Assembly (NCBI GenBank): GCA_945952045.1
Contig: CAMFHE010000002.1
Span: 62,001 to 126,000, forward strand
Reading direction: 5' to 3'
Source: an uncultured Rhizobium sp.
Lineage (GTDB): Bacteria; Pseudomonadota; Alphaproteobacteria; Rhizobiales; Rhizobiaceae
DNA length: 64,000 nucleotides
The position numbers were made by a program, and so were the translations under genes. Below the pieces are notes generated by a model. The model saw nothing but the letters and a program-made list of their open reading frames with translations. It was not told the origin of the DNA and made no database searches. Shown here in pieces: positions 43,139 through 51,021 of this stretch (positions are counted from its first letter, which is position 1; each line of letters begins with the position of its first letter).

Positions 43139-43167
43139 GCCGGTCATGTCGATCTGGAAAGGACGGC

Positions 43168-44097
43168 TTACGCGCGAAGGGGCGTGGGTCGAGGCGCGAG
43201 ATCGCCCTCGATCAGCGAAAGGCAGGCCGCCCTGTCCGGCAGTCCCTTGCGCCCGCCATGCACGGTGACCGAGATCGCGGCCGCGGCGCCGGCGAAGACG
43301 ACGCAATCGAGCGTGGTTTTCCCTTCCGACAGCGCCAGCGCATAGGCGCCATGGAAGCAATCGCCCGCCCCCGTGGTGTCCGTCGCCTGCACCCGGAAAG
43401 CCGGCACATGCCAGCAGAGCGGATCGCCGCGCTGGCGGACATAGCTGCCCCTGTCGCCATCGGTCAGAACCACCGCCGTCCGATCCGGCGACCAGAGCGC
43501 GTTCAGGATGCCGTGCGGATCGTCCAGGCCGGTATGGGATCGACCGAAGGCGATCGGCAGCACGAGATGATCGGCAAGCGCCAGAATGCGCTCGCTTGCC
43601 GGCCCCTTCGTCCATTCGATATCGGCGACGATGGAGAGGCCGAGGCCGCGCGCCCGCGCAACGACCGCCTCCGAATGGATGGCATAACCATCGATCAGCA
43701 GAACCGGGGCCTGTTCCAAAACGGCATCCGGGAGATCCGGCGCGGTGCCGTGCAGCACCTCGTCGTCATAGGCGATGAAGCGATCGCCATCCGGCCCGAC
43801 GAAGATGACGGAGCGGATCGGGGCGGACGCCTCGCTGCGCGGTGCATGGGCGGTATCGACGCCCTCACGCTCCAGCTCCGCCCCGCCGATATCGCCGGGG
43901 GGATGTCCGAGCCAGCCGATATAGGCGGCGCGTCCGCCCAGCCGGGCCACCGCGACAAGCGCGGTGGCGACGTTGCCGCCATGATCTGCGGCGCGATCCG
44001 TCACCTTTCCCTTGCCGTCGGCAAGCGGGCGATCGACGTAAACGATGTCGTCGATCGCCAGGGCGCCGAAGCCGAGAACGTCAAAGACGCGCGCCAC
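43168..44097 (-). CDS. PfkB-family sugar kinase
   Basis: A 309-residue ribokinase-fold kinase: N-terminal GGNVATALVAVARLGG and C-terminal DTTGAGDCFHGAYALAL with the catalytic Asp. The length and paired aldolase gene resemble fructose-, tagatose- or deoxygluconate-phosphorylating enzymes. It starts 3 bases after the aldolase stop. The pair is divergent from the DeoR gene and probably converts a keto-sugar phosphate to triose units. Confidence 0.87.
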   Translation of the reverse strand: MARVFDVLGFGALAIDDIVYVDRPLADGKGKVTDRAADHGGNVATALVAVARLGGRAAYIGWLGHPPGDIGGAELEREGVDTAHAPRSEASAPIRSVIFVGPDGDRFIAYDDEVLHGTAPDLPDAVLEQAPVLLIDGYAIHSEAVVARARGLGLSIVADIEWTKGPASERILALADHLVLPIAFGRSHTGLDDPHGILNALWSPDRTAVVLTDGDRGSYVRQRGDPLCWHVPAFRVQATDTTGAGDCFHGAYALALSEGKTTLDCVVFAGAAAAISVTVHGGRKGLPDRAACLSLIEGDLAPRPTPLRA

Positions 44098-44100
44098 GGC

Positions 44101-44901
44101 TCATGCGCCGGCAGCAGCCAGCGCCTCTTCGGGCGACAGGCCGTCATGGATGACCAGCTTGAAGGCGCGGGCGGCCTTGGTCGTATCGCCATGACCCCAG
44201 AGATTGCGGCCGACGACGGCGCCGCGCGCGCCGGCCCGCAGCGCATCCGAGGTCTGCTGCAGCGCGCCGAGCAGCGTTTCCGTCTTCGGACCGCCGGCAA
44301 TCACGATCGGGATCGGGCAGGTGGCGACGGTTTCGCGGAAGGAGTCGAAATCGCCGGTATAGCCGACCTTGACGACATCGACGCCGGTTTCATAGCCGAT
44401 GCGCACCGCATAGGCGATCTCGTCCGGCGTGAAGACGATCTTGCCGCCATTGGCGAAATCGCGCGGATAGACATGGGCGATGACCGGCATTTCGAAGCGC
44501 GCGGCCGCATTGACCGTATCGGTCAGCCAGCGGATATATTCGCCCTCGGTATTGCCGCGCACGGGAATGGCGACCGCCAGCGCGTCGGCGCCGTAGCGCA
44601 CGGCATCTTCCGGCGTGGCGATCAGCTGGCGAATGCGGTCGTCGGCGGTGAAGCAGCCCGCCTGGATGACCAGCGCTGCCTTGCCCGCATATTGCGGCCA
44701 CAGATGCCGCGCGGACCCCGGCTGGATGCTGACATAATCCGGCCCGCCGGCCATGACGCGGCTCAGCGCCCCCGGCAGATCGGCAAGACCGCCCTCGCGC
44801 ACATTGCCATAGCCGACGAAATGATCGACCGCGCCGCCGAAAAGATTGCCCGAGGCGTTCGAGAACAGCCGGGAAAGACGAATTTTGGTTCCAAGACCCA
44901 T
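44101..44901 (-). CDS. Class I aldolase (DeoC/FbaB/LsrF family)
   Basis: A 266-residue TIM-barrel aldolase. The Schiff-base lysine is most likely in VDVVKVGYTGD, followed by PIVIAGGPKTE with the phosphate-binding loop, as in FbaB, LsrF and LacD-type enzymes. Start MGLGTKIRL at 44901. First gene of the aldolase-kinase operon, divergent from the DeoR regulator. It likely cleaves the product of the adjacent PfkB kinase; the direct substrate is not known. Confidence 0.85.
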   Translation of the reverse strand: MGLGTKIRLSRLFSNASGNLFGGAVDHFVGYGNVREGGLADLPGALSRVMAGGPDYVSIQPGSARHLWPQYAGKAALVIQAGCFTADDRIRQLIATPEDAVRYGADALAVAIPVRGNTEGEYIRWLTDTVNAAARFEMPVIAHVYPRDFANGGKIVFTPDEIAYAVRIGYETGVDVVKVGYTGDFDSFRETVATCPIPIVIAGGPKTETLLGALQQTSDALRAGARGAVVGRNLWGHGDTTKAARAFKLVIHDGLSPEEALAAAGA

Positions 44902-44958
44902 GGAAGCTCCTCCTGTTTGCTGAACGGAGCCTAACTCGAAAGGAAAACAATATTCAAT

Positions 44959-44969
44959 ATTTCGAATTC
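44959..44969. promoter_or_regulatory. TTTCGAATT element near the aldolase promoter
   Basis: ATTTCGAATTC lies about 58 bases upstream of the aldolase start and shares TTTCGAA with the palindromes at 42961 and 45063. A DeoR-family half-site is a reasonable reading. Confidence 0.4.
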
Positions 44970-45062
44970 TTTCATTTCACTCTTCGCAGACGATTTCTGA
45001 TCGTGCTATCATGCTTTTCATGCGAAATTATCCTCCGATGAGGTCAGATCATCGGAAATGAC

Positions 45063-45077
45063 TTTCGAAATTCGAAA
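45063..45077. promoter_or_regulatory. DeoR-type palindromic operator (TTTCGAA-A-TTCGAAA)
   Basis: A perfect 7-bp inverted repeat with one central base lies in the 269-base gap between the divergent aldolase and DeoR genes. TTCG-CGAA half-sites are common for DeoR regulators. With the sites at 42961 and 44959 it would let the DeoR protein coordinate both sugar operons. Confidence 0.6.
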
Positions 45078-45079
45078 CC

Positions 45080-45153
45080 TAGAGCATTTCCAGCCGAAGC
45101 GGGATCGCTTCGGCGTCGGATAATGCGGTAAAACAAAACGTTAGAGCATTTCC
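45080..45153. repeat. Rhizobiales intergenic mosaic repeat
   Basis: TAGAGCATTTCC occurs at 45080-45091 and again at 45142-45153. Between them is CCGAAGCG-GGAT-CGCTTCGG (45094-45113), a perfect 8-bp hairpin, then TCGGATAATGCG and AAAACAAAACG. The layout matches the short mosaic elements scattered in rhizobial genomes. It sits directly before the DeoR ribosome-binding site. Confidence 0.7.
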
Positions 45154-45170
45154 GGGACGGAGCCCATGCC

Positions 45171-45932
45171 ATGCTTGCCGAACAAAGACGCCAGCAGATC
45201 CTGATCGAGCTTCAACGCATCGGCCAAGCGCGCACGCGCCAGCTTGCCGATCTGTTCGAGGTCTCCGAGGTCACGATCCGCTCCGATCTCGACATCATGG
45301 ATGCGAAAAAACTGCTGATCAAAACCCATGGCGGGGCCATCGCCCTGCCCGCAGATTCGCCCGCCGCCGCCTTCGAGGAGCGCATGCAGCGCAATTTCGA
45401 GGCCAAGCGGCGCATTGCCCAGATGGCCGCGCGGCAGATCATCGACAACCAGTCCGTCGTCTTCGACAGCGGTTCGACGCTTCTGCAGGTGGCCATGCAG
45501 ATGCCGCCGGTGAAGAATGTCGTGGTGGCGACCACCGCCATGAACATCGCCCAGCATCTCATGTACCGGCCCGGCCTCGACGTGCACATGATCGGCGGCC
45601 GGGTGTTTCCCAGCACGGTCAGCACCATCGTTTCCGATTCCGACAAGGCGCTGGGCGGCCTCGTCGCCCATCAGGCCTTCGTCAGCGCCCATGCCATCGA
45701 CGCGTCCTTCGATGTCGTCGACGTCTCCGAAGACATCGCGCGCACCAAGCGCAACCTGGTGCGTATGGCGCGCCGCGTCGTGCTGGTCGCCGATTCCAGC
45801 AAATGGGATATCGGCGCATCGTCCAAGGCGTTTTCGCTGTCGCGCGTCGATCTCATCATCACCGACAGCAATATGCCCCACAGCATCCGCCATCGGCTGG
45901 AAAAGCTGGGCGTCGAGGTTCGCTACGCCTGA
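45171..45932 (+). CDS. DeoR-family transcriptional regulator
   Basis: A 253-residue repressor with an N-terminal helix-turn-helix (about residues 20-55, ARTRQLADLFEVSEVTIRSD, then KTHGGA) and a C-terminal DeoRC sugar-phosphate sensor (FDSGSTLLQVAMQM, VVLVADSSKWD). GGACGGAG lies about 10 bases upstream of the start. It is divergent from the aldolase-kinase operon; the palindromes at 45063 and 42961 are likely targets. Inducer probably the keto-sugar phosphate handled by those enzymes. Confidence 0.88.
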   Translation: MLAEQRRQQILIELQRIGQARTRQLADLFEVSEVTIRSDLDIMDAKKLLIKTHGGAIALPADSPAAAFEERMQRNFEAKRRIAQMAARQIIDNQSVVFDSGSTLLQVAMQMPPVKNVVVATTAMNIAQHLMYRPGLDVHMIGGRVFPSTVSTIVSDSDKALGGLVAHQAFVSAHAIDASFDVVDVSEDIARTKRNLVRMARRVVLVADSSKWDIGASSKAFSLSRVDLIITDSNMPHSIRHRLEKLGVEVRYA

Positions 45933-45944
45933 CGCCCGCCGTCG

Positions 45945-46763
45945 TCAGTATCCGAACGACCGCAGCGTCTCACGGTTGACGCGGACGGCGGCGGCCGGAT
46001 CCTCGCCCGCCTTGTCGGACTCTTCCTCGACGATGATCCAGCCGTTGAAAAGCGGCGCCTGACGCACCGTTTCGATGACGGCCGGCACATCGCAGGCGCC
46101 CGCGCCCAGCATCGCCCAGACGCCGTTGGCATCGACATCCTTCAGATGCACGTAGCGGATACGATCCTTGAAGGCGGCCAGCGTATCGTCCATGACCTGC
46201 CCGCCGCGCAGGATGTGGCCGGTATCCGGCACCCAGCCAACCTGAGGATCGAGCAACGCAAAGAGCGCGTCGTAATCCTCGCGGGTGAACAGCAGCGTAT
46301 GGTGATGCGAGGACGGATGCACGGCGACGGTGACGCCCGCCGCCCGGCCGATTTCGGTGGCGCGGTTGTAGCAATCGGCAGCGACTGCGAATTTATCGGC
46401 GCGCTCCCCGGCCGAAACCACCGTCGCCGAGCCCATGGAAATCAGCGCGCCAGGGAAATAAGCGGCAAAATCCACCCAGCGGCGCGCCGTTTCGAGGTCC
46501 GAGGCCAGTTGTTCCGGCACGGTAAAGCCGCTCGACGAGCCGAAGGCGAAGGAAACGAGGCTGAGGCCGGCATCCGCAAGCCGGCGTGCGAAAGCCGCCG
46601 GCTTGTCGGCATAATCGCCGATCATCGTGTCGGTGATCTCGATGCCGGCATAGCCGCCGGCGGAAATCGCGCCGACGAGATCGTCCGGCCCGCCGGTCCA
46701 GTTCTTGCCCAGCATTTCCCATGTGAATGTCTGGCAGCCGATATGCAGTTCTGCAGTCTTCAT
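45945..46763 (-). CDS. Sugar phosphate isomerase/epimerase (IolE/DTE-like TIM barrel)
   Basis: A 272-residue xylose-isomerase-like barrel. Metal and substrate residues appear in GIEITDTMIGDY, VAVHPSSHHH, GWVPDTGHILRGG, YVHLKDVDANG and the closing IIVEEESD. It is convergent with the DeoR gene (12-base gap) and divergent from a Gfo/Idh/MocA dehydrogenase at 47021, a common pairing in inositol and rare-sugar pathways. Confidence 0.85.
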   Translation of the reverse strand: MKTAELHIGCQTFTWEMLGKNWTGGPDDLVGAISAGGYAGIEITDTMIGDYADKPAAFARRLADAGLSLVSFAFGSSSGFTVPEQLASDLETARRWVDFAAYFPGALISMGSATVVSAGERADKFAVAADCYNRATEIGRAAGVTVAVHPSSHHHTLLFTREDYDALFALLDPQVGWVPDTGHILRGGQVMDDTLAAFKDRIRYVHLKDVDANGVWAMLGAGACDVPAVIETVRQAPLFNGWIIVEEESDKAGEDPAAAVRVNRETLRSFGY

Positions 46764-46906
46764 AAGAATGTCCTGACCCGTCGGTTGATCGTCCCTCGGC
46801 GGAAGGCATCGTCCGTGCCTCCGTCCGAAGCGGCGCGCAAGCGCCCTTTGGATGCGTTGGAAAGGCCGGACAAAAGTGGATGGCGACGCCTCCCAAACGT
46901 CTTGTC

Positions 46907-46917
46907 ATTACGTAAGA
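46907..46917. promoter_or_regulatory. ATTACGTAAGA element (first of two)
   Basis: ATTACGTAAGA contains the palindrome TTACGTAA. A second copy, ATTACATAACA, is at 46991-47001, 84 bases away (about eight helical turns), in the gap between the divergent isomerase and dehydrogenase genes. A shared regulator site is possible. Confidence 0.4.
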
Positions 46918-46990
46918 TAAAATGTTACCGTGCGTCAACTTAATTTGCGAGGCACGCTCAATCATCGGCGCATGTTCGCAAATATTTTCC

Positions 46991-47001
46991 ATTACATAAC
47001 A
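46991..47001. promoter_or_regulatory. ATTACATAACA element (second of two)
   Basis: Nine of eleven bases match the ATTACGTAAGA element at 46907-46917 on the same strand. It lies 20 bases before the dehydrogenase start codon, so it could act at the promoter or on the leader. Confidence 0.35.
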
Positions 47002-47020
47002 GAGAGATAGAGCATCGCAG

Positions 47021-48169
47021 ATGACACAGGGCAGCGAGAAGAAATTGAAGATCGGCGTCGTCGGCTGCGGCAGCATATCGCTGGCCTACATGCGCAACGC
47101 CCCGCTTTTTCGCGGCGTCGAGATCACAGCCTGCGCCGATCTCAACCCGCAGGCCGCCGCGCGCCGGGCGCAGGAATTCGGGCTGCGCGCCACGGATGTC
47201 GATTCGCTGCTGGGCGATGGCGATGTCGACCTCATCCTCAACCTGACCATCCCGGCGGCGCATTTCGACATTTCGATGCGCGCCCTTGAAGCCGGCAAGC
47301 ATGTCTTCACCGAAAAGCCGCTCGGCGTCACCGCCGAGGAGGGCCGCAAGCTGGTCGAGGCGGCGGCAAGCCGCGGTCTCTCCATCGGCTCGGCGCCGGA
47401 TACGTTTCTGGGGGCTGCCGGCCGGCATGCCCGCCACCTGATGGAGACCGGCGTCATCGGCAAGCCGGTGACCGGCACCGCCTTCATGATGGGGCGAGGC
47501 ATGGAGCACTGGCATCCCGATCCCGGCTTCTATTACCAGCCCGGCGCCGGCCCGGTGATGGATATGGGTCCCTATTACCTGACCATGATGGTCAATCTTC
47601 TGGGTCCGGTTCGCCGCGTCCAGGCGGTGGCGACAAGCGGACAGGACGAGCGCCTGATCACCGCCGAAGGCCCCAAGCAGGGCACCACCTTCAAGGTCGG
47701 CACGCCGACCAGCGTGCTGTCGCTGCTCGAATTCGCCTGCGGCGCGACCGTCACCTTCGGCGCGTCCTGGGACGTGTTCCGCCACTCGAACCATCCGATC
47801 GAGCTGCATGGCACCGAAGGCTCGCTGCGCCTGCCCGACCCCGACAATTTCGGCGGCGTCATCGCGCTGTCGCGCCGTGGCGCGCCCTGGGAGGAGACCG
47901 ATACCGCAAACGCCCTGTTCGGCGCGGTCAACTGGCCGATCGCCGCGCCGGATCGCGCCAATTATCGCATGCTGGGGCTTGCCGATCTCGCCCGCTCGAT
48001 CCTTGAGGGGCGTCCCGCCCGCGCCTCCGGCACACTCGCCCTGCATGTGCTGGAAATCATGGAAGCGATCCTGCGCGCCGGCGAAACCGGCGTCAGCCAG
48101 ACGATTTCCGGCTCGGCGCAACAGCCTAGGGAATTCGGCGAAGACGAAGCCCGCAGCCTTCTGGCATAA
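47021..48169 (+). CDS. Gfo/Idh/MocA-family oxidoreductase
   Basis: A 382-residue NAD(P)-dependent dehydrogenase: Rossmann motif KIGVVGCGSISLAYM, signature EKP in GKHVFTEKPLGVT and the catalytic region GPVMDMGPYYLTMMVNLLGP. It differs from the paralogue at 40556-41632 throughout, so the two probably oxidise different positions or substrates. Divergent from the isomerase gene at 45945 and convergent with the LacI gene. The ribosome-binding site is weak. Confidence 0.88.
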   Translation: MTQGSEKKLKIGVVGCGSISLAYMRNAPLFRGVEITACADLNPQAAARRAQEFGLRATDVDSLLGDGDVDLILNLTIPAAHFDISMRALEAGKHVFTEKPLGVTAEEGRKLVEAAASRGLSIGSAPDTFLGAAGRHARHLMETGVIGKPVTGTAFMMGRGMEHWHPDPGFYYQPGAGPVMDMGPYYLTMMVNLLGPVRRVQAVATSGQDERLITAEGPKQGTTFKVGTPTSVLSLLEFACGATVTFGASWDVFRHSNHPIELHGTEGSLRLPDPDNFGGVIALSRRGAPWEETDTANALFGAVNWPIAAPDRANYRMLGLADLARSILEGRPARASGTLALHVLEIMEAILRAGETGVSQTISGSAQQPREFGEDEARSLLA

Positions 48170-48187
48170 GCAGGCGTGACCGAACGC

Positions 48188-48217
48188 CCGGCGCATCGCA
48201 AACCTGCGGTGCGCCGG
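48188..48217. terminator. Hairpin between convergent dehydrogenase and lacI-type genes
   Basis: CCGGCGCA (48188-48195) and TGCGCCGG (48210-48217) enclose a smaller CGCA/TGCG hairpin, giving about 12 bp of stem. It lies in the 54-base convergent gap. No T-run, so it is a bidirectional terminator only by position. Confidence 0.4.
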
Positions 48218-48223
48218 TGGTCG

Positions 48224-49258
48224 TCAGGCCGAATCGCGCATGACCAGCGTCGCCTCCAGGATCATGCGTGGCGGGGCCACCTTGCGCTCGGCCTCCTCGT
48301 CCTCGATGCTCTTCAGCAGCAATTCGACGGATTTTGCGGCAATTTCCGGGGCATTCTGGGCCATGGTCGTCAGGGACGGGCAGGCATAACGGCTGAGCGG
48401 ATGGTCGTCGTGACCGGCGATGCGGATATCGCAGCCGTCCGCCCGGCCGATCTTCAGCCCGGAGGCGAAGGCCGCAGCCATGGCGCCGAAGGCGAAACGG
48501 TCGTTGGCGCAGAGCAGCGTCTTGCCGGGCAGGCCGCCACGGGCGAGCATGCGCTGCATCTGCTCGTAACCCAGCCGCTCGAACTCCCATGAAGGCGACG
48601 ATTCGCATTCGATGACCAGTGGATCATGGCCTTCGCGGCGCATGGTGGCGCGATAGCTCTCCGTCCGCTCGTTGCTGTTGCCCATCATATGCGGCACGTC
48701 CAGAAAGACAGGCGGCTCGCCGGAGCGACACAGATATTGCACGATGGCCGCCACGCTCTGGCTGTTGTCATTGCCGATGAAGGGCAGATCGAAGGCCGAG
48801 GGGCTGTCGAAACAGACGACCGGAATGGCATCGGTGAGACGCCCGAGCGCCGAGCGGCGCGACCCCGTGCCAAGTGGCGCAACGATCGCGCCGGCAACCT
48901 TGAGCGACAGCAGCGTGCGCACCGCCTCCTCTTCGAGTTCCGGCCGGGTATGCGACGAAAGCTGCACCGGCCAGAAGCCCTTGGCCCGCAATTCCAGCTC
49001 GATGAGCGAAACCACCTGCACATAGAAGGGGTCGGACATGGAAGGCACGAGAATGCCGATATTCTTCGTCCGCTTGCGGTTCAGATGGCGGGCAAAGAGA
49101 TTGGGCTCGAAATTCGACTTCTTCAGCGCAGCCTCGATACGCTTGCGCGTGACCTCCTTTATCTGCGTCGGATCGTCGAAATATTTCGACAAGGTCGGCC
49201 GCGACACGCCGCAGGCGGCGGCGAAGTCGTCCATGGATCTGTAAGTCTTTTTGGCCAT
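48224..49258 (-). CDS. LacI-family transcriptional regulator
   Basis: A 344-residue repressor with an N-terminal helix-turn-helix (MDDFAAACGVSRPTLSKYFD, about residues 8-27), the hinge region ending LNRKRTKNIGILVPSMSDPF, and a periplasmic-binding-protein-like sensor domain (IVIECESS, LCANDRFAFGA, IRIAGHDD). It is divergent from the CUT1 importer genes. The 22-bp palindrome at 49348-49369 lies 90 bases upstream of its start and is a likely target, giving autoregulation and control of the importer. Confidence 0.9.
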   Translation of the reverse strand: MAKKTYRSMDDFAAACGVSRPTLSKYFDDPTQIKEVTRKRIEAALKKSNFEPNLFARHLNRKRTKNIGILVPSMSDPFYVQVVSLIELELRAKGFWPVQLSSHTRPELEEEAVRTLLSLKVAGAIVAPLGTGSRRSALGRLTDAIPVVCFDSPSAFDLPFIGNDNSQSVAAIVQYLCRSGEPPVFLDVPHMMGNSNERTESYRATMRREGHDPLVIECESSPSWEFERLGYEQMQRMLARGGLPGKTLLCANDRFAFGAMAAAFASGLKIGRADGCDIRIAGHDDHPLSRYACPSLTTMAQNAPEIAAKSVELLLKSIEDEEAERKVAPPRMILEATLVMRDSA

Positions 49259-49347
49259 TCCAAACCTCGTTACGGGCGCGGCACATTACAATCTCGCATC
49301 GCAAACGGAAACATCGCAAGCGCCTGGAAATGCAGCCGAACCGGCAA

Positions 49348-49369
49348 ACTTTCGTTTGTTTACGAAAGT
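49348..49369. promoter_or_regulatory. 22-bp palindromic operator (ACTTTCGT-N6-ACGAAAGT)
   Basis: A perfect 8-bp inverted repeat with a 6-base spacer lies in the 328-base gap 49259-49586 between the divergent lacI-type and CUT1 binding-protein genes, 90 bases upstream of the lacI-type start. The rest of the gap is AT-rich around 49370-49470 and likely holds both promoters. A LacI dimer is the expected binder. Confidence 0.6.
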
Positions 49370-49586
49370 AAAGAAAAAAGGCATCACAAGCAACAGAAAC
49401 CTTCTCAAAAAATTCACGCGCGCAAAATTTTTTTATCGTTTTAATTCATGTGCTTATATAGAAAACTGCCTTTGGTAACGCGCAATTTCACAATCGCCCC
49501 GTTGACAGTTGGCGCGTTCCGGCAGCCTACTTGGGCCACGATCTTGGGAGAGGATCGATCACCTGAAAGTCTATTGGGAGGCAGAC

Positions 49587-50834
49587 ATGAAGTTCAGACA
49601 TATCAGCAATACCCTCAAGGCGGCCGCAGCGGTCTGGGCGCTCTGCGCCACGACGGCGCTTGCCGACACCACGATCGAGTTCATCCAGTGGTGGGAACCG
49701 GAAATGCCCGCCGGCGCGCTGCGCGGCATCATGGATGATTTCGAAGCCAAGAATCCCGGCATCAAGGTGACGCTGGTCAGCGGCCCCTATGCCACCACCC
49801 GCGACCAGATCGTCGTCGGCGCGGCCTCCGGCACGCTCAGCGACGTGGTCGGCCTCGACGGCGCCTGGGTCAACGGCCTGTCGAAGCAGGGCGCCATCGC
49901 CTCGATGGACGAGATGATGACCAAGGCCAATTACGACAAGAGCCAGATCGCCGATATCGTCAAGGTCGACGGCAAGAGCGTCATGTTCCCGCTCGCGTCC
50001 TTCGTCTATCCGGTCTTCGTCAACATGGACATCGCCAAGGCCTCCGGCGTCGACAAGATGCCGACGAACCGCAGCGAATTCGAAGCCGCCGCCAAGAAGA
50101 TGACGGATGCCTCGAAGAACCAGTATGGCTGGGTGCTGCCGCTGTCGCTGCAATCGCCGAGCGGCATCCAGAACGACGTCATGTCCTGGGTCTGGGCGTC
50201 CGGCGCCTCGATGATGAAGGACGGCAAGCCCGATCTGGAGAACCCGGCCGTCATCGGCACGCTCGAATATATCGAAAAGCTCAACAAGGACGGCGTGATT
50301 TCGCCCGGCATCTTCGCCAAGAAGGAGCAGGACAAGGTCGAGGAATTCGTCAACGGCCGCGTCGGCATGATGGTCGATACGCTTGCCCACGTAAACCTGA
50401 TCCGCGAGCGCAATCCGAAGCTCAACTTCGGCATTTCCGCCCTGCCGGCCGCTGACGGCTATACCGGCAAGCGCGGCATGCCCTATGCCTCTTGGGGCAT
50501 CGGCATCAGCGAAGGCAGCGCCCACAAGGACGAAGCCTGGAAGCTGGTCGAATATCTGATGAGCCCCGAGGTCAACGGCAAGCTCGTCTCCATCGCCAAC
50601 GCCTTCCCCGGCAACGTTCACGCCAAGCCCGATTTCGTCGCCTCCGACCCGATCTTCGCGGAAGCCTTCAAGATCTACCAGAGCGGCTATCCGGCCAACG
50701 AATTCGTCGGCCTGCCGGTCGCCGAAGAGCTGATGCGCAACATGAACGTCGAAGTGCAGAAGATGTTCGACGGCGGCCAGAGCGCCAAGGACGCCGCCGC
50801 CGCCACGCAAAAGGCCTGGATGAGCAAGTTCTGA
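49587..50834 (+). CDS. CUT1-type sugar ABC transporter substrate-binding protein
   Basis: A 415-residue family-1 binding protein (MalE/UgpB-like). A Sec signal peptide (KAAAAVWALCATTALA) precedes TTIEFIQWWEPEMP, the usual start. Start at 49587 with GGGAGG about 5 bases upstream; an ATG at 49509 lies in the promoter region. It is followed by a mosaic repeat and two permease genes and has no ATPase gene in the cluster. Such proteins bind oligosaccharides, polyols or glycerol-phosphodiesters. Confidence 0.9.
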   Translation: MKFRHISNTLKAAAAVWALCATTALADTTIEFIQWWEPEMPAGALRGIMDDFEAKNPGIKVTLVSGPYATTRDQIVVGAASGTLSDVVGLDGAWVNGLSKQGAIASMDEMMTKANYDKSQIADIVKVDGKSVMFPLASFVYPVFVNMDIAKASGVDKMPTNRSEFEAAAKKMTDASKNQYGWVLPLSLQSPSGIQNDVMSWVWASGASMMKDGKPDLENPAVIGTLEYIEKLNKDGVISPGIFAKKEQDKVEEFVNGRVGMMVDTLAHVNLIRERNPKLNFGISALPAADGYTGKRGMPYASWGIGISEGSAHKDEAWKLVEYLMSPEVNGKLVSIANAFPGNVHAKPDFVASDPIFAEAFKIYQSGYPANEFVGLPVAEELMRNMNVEVQKMFDGGQSAKDAAAATQKAWMSKF

Positions 50835-50835
50835 A

Positions 50836-50898
50836 GCATGTCCAGTAAAAGCTGAACGGCTTTTGCATCCGGACAATGCGTCGAAAAAGACCTGGAGC
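50836..50898. repeat. Rhizobiales intergenic mosaic repeat with hairpin
   Basis: GCATGTCCAGTAAAAGC then GCTTTTGCATCCGGACAATG and a GACCTGGAGCGTG tail match the short mosaic repeat of Rhizobiales. AAAAGC/GCTTTT (50847-50852 and 50859-50864) forms a small hairpin, and CCTGGAGC at 50891 pairs with GCTCCAGG at 50930-50937. It fills the 187-base gap between the binding-protein and permease genes, where it may stabilise or attenuate the message. Confidence 0.65.
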
Positions 50899-51021
50899 GT
50901 GCCCGGTGAACCGATGTTCAAAGGACATGGCTCCAGGCCGGCAAAATCAACAGCACCGGCAGCGCCTGTTCGCAGCCTGCCGGTGTCCGTCGTAATTCCC
51001 GGCAGATCGGACAGTCACCTC

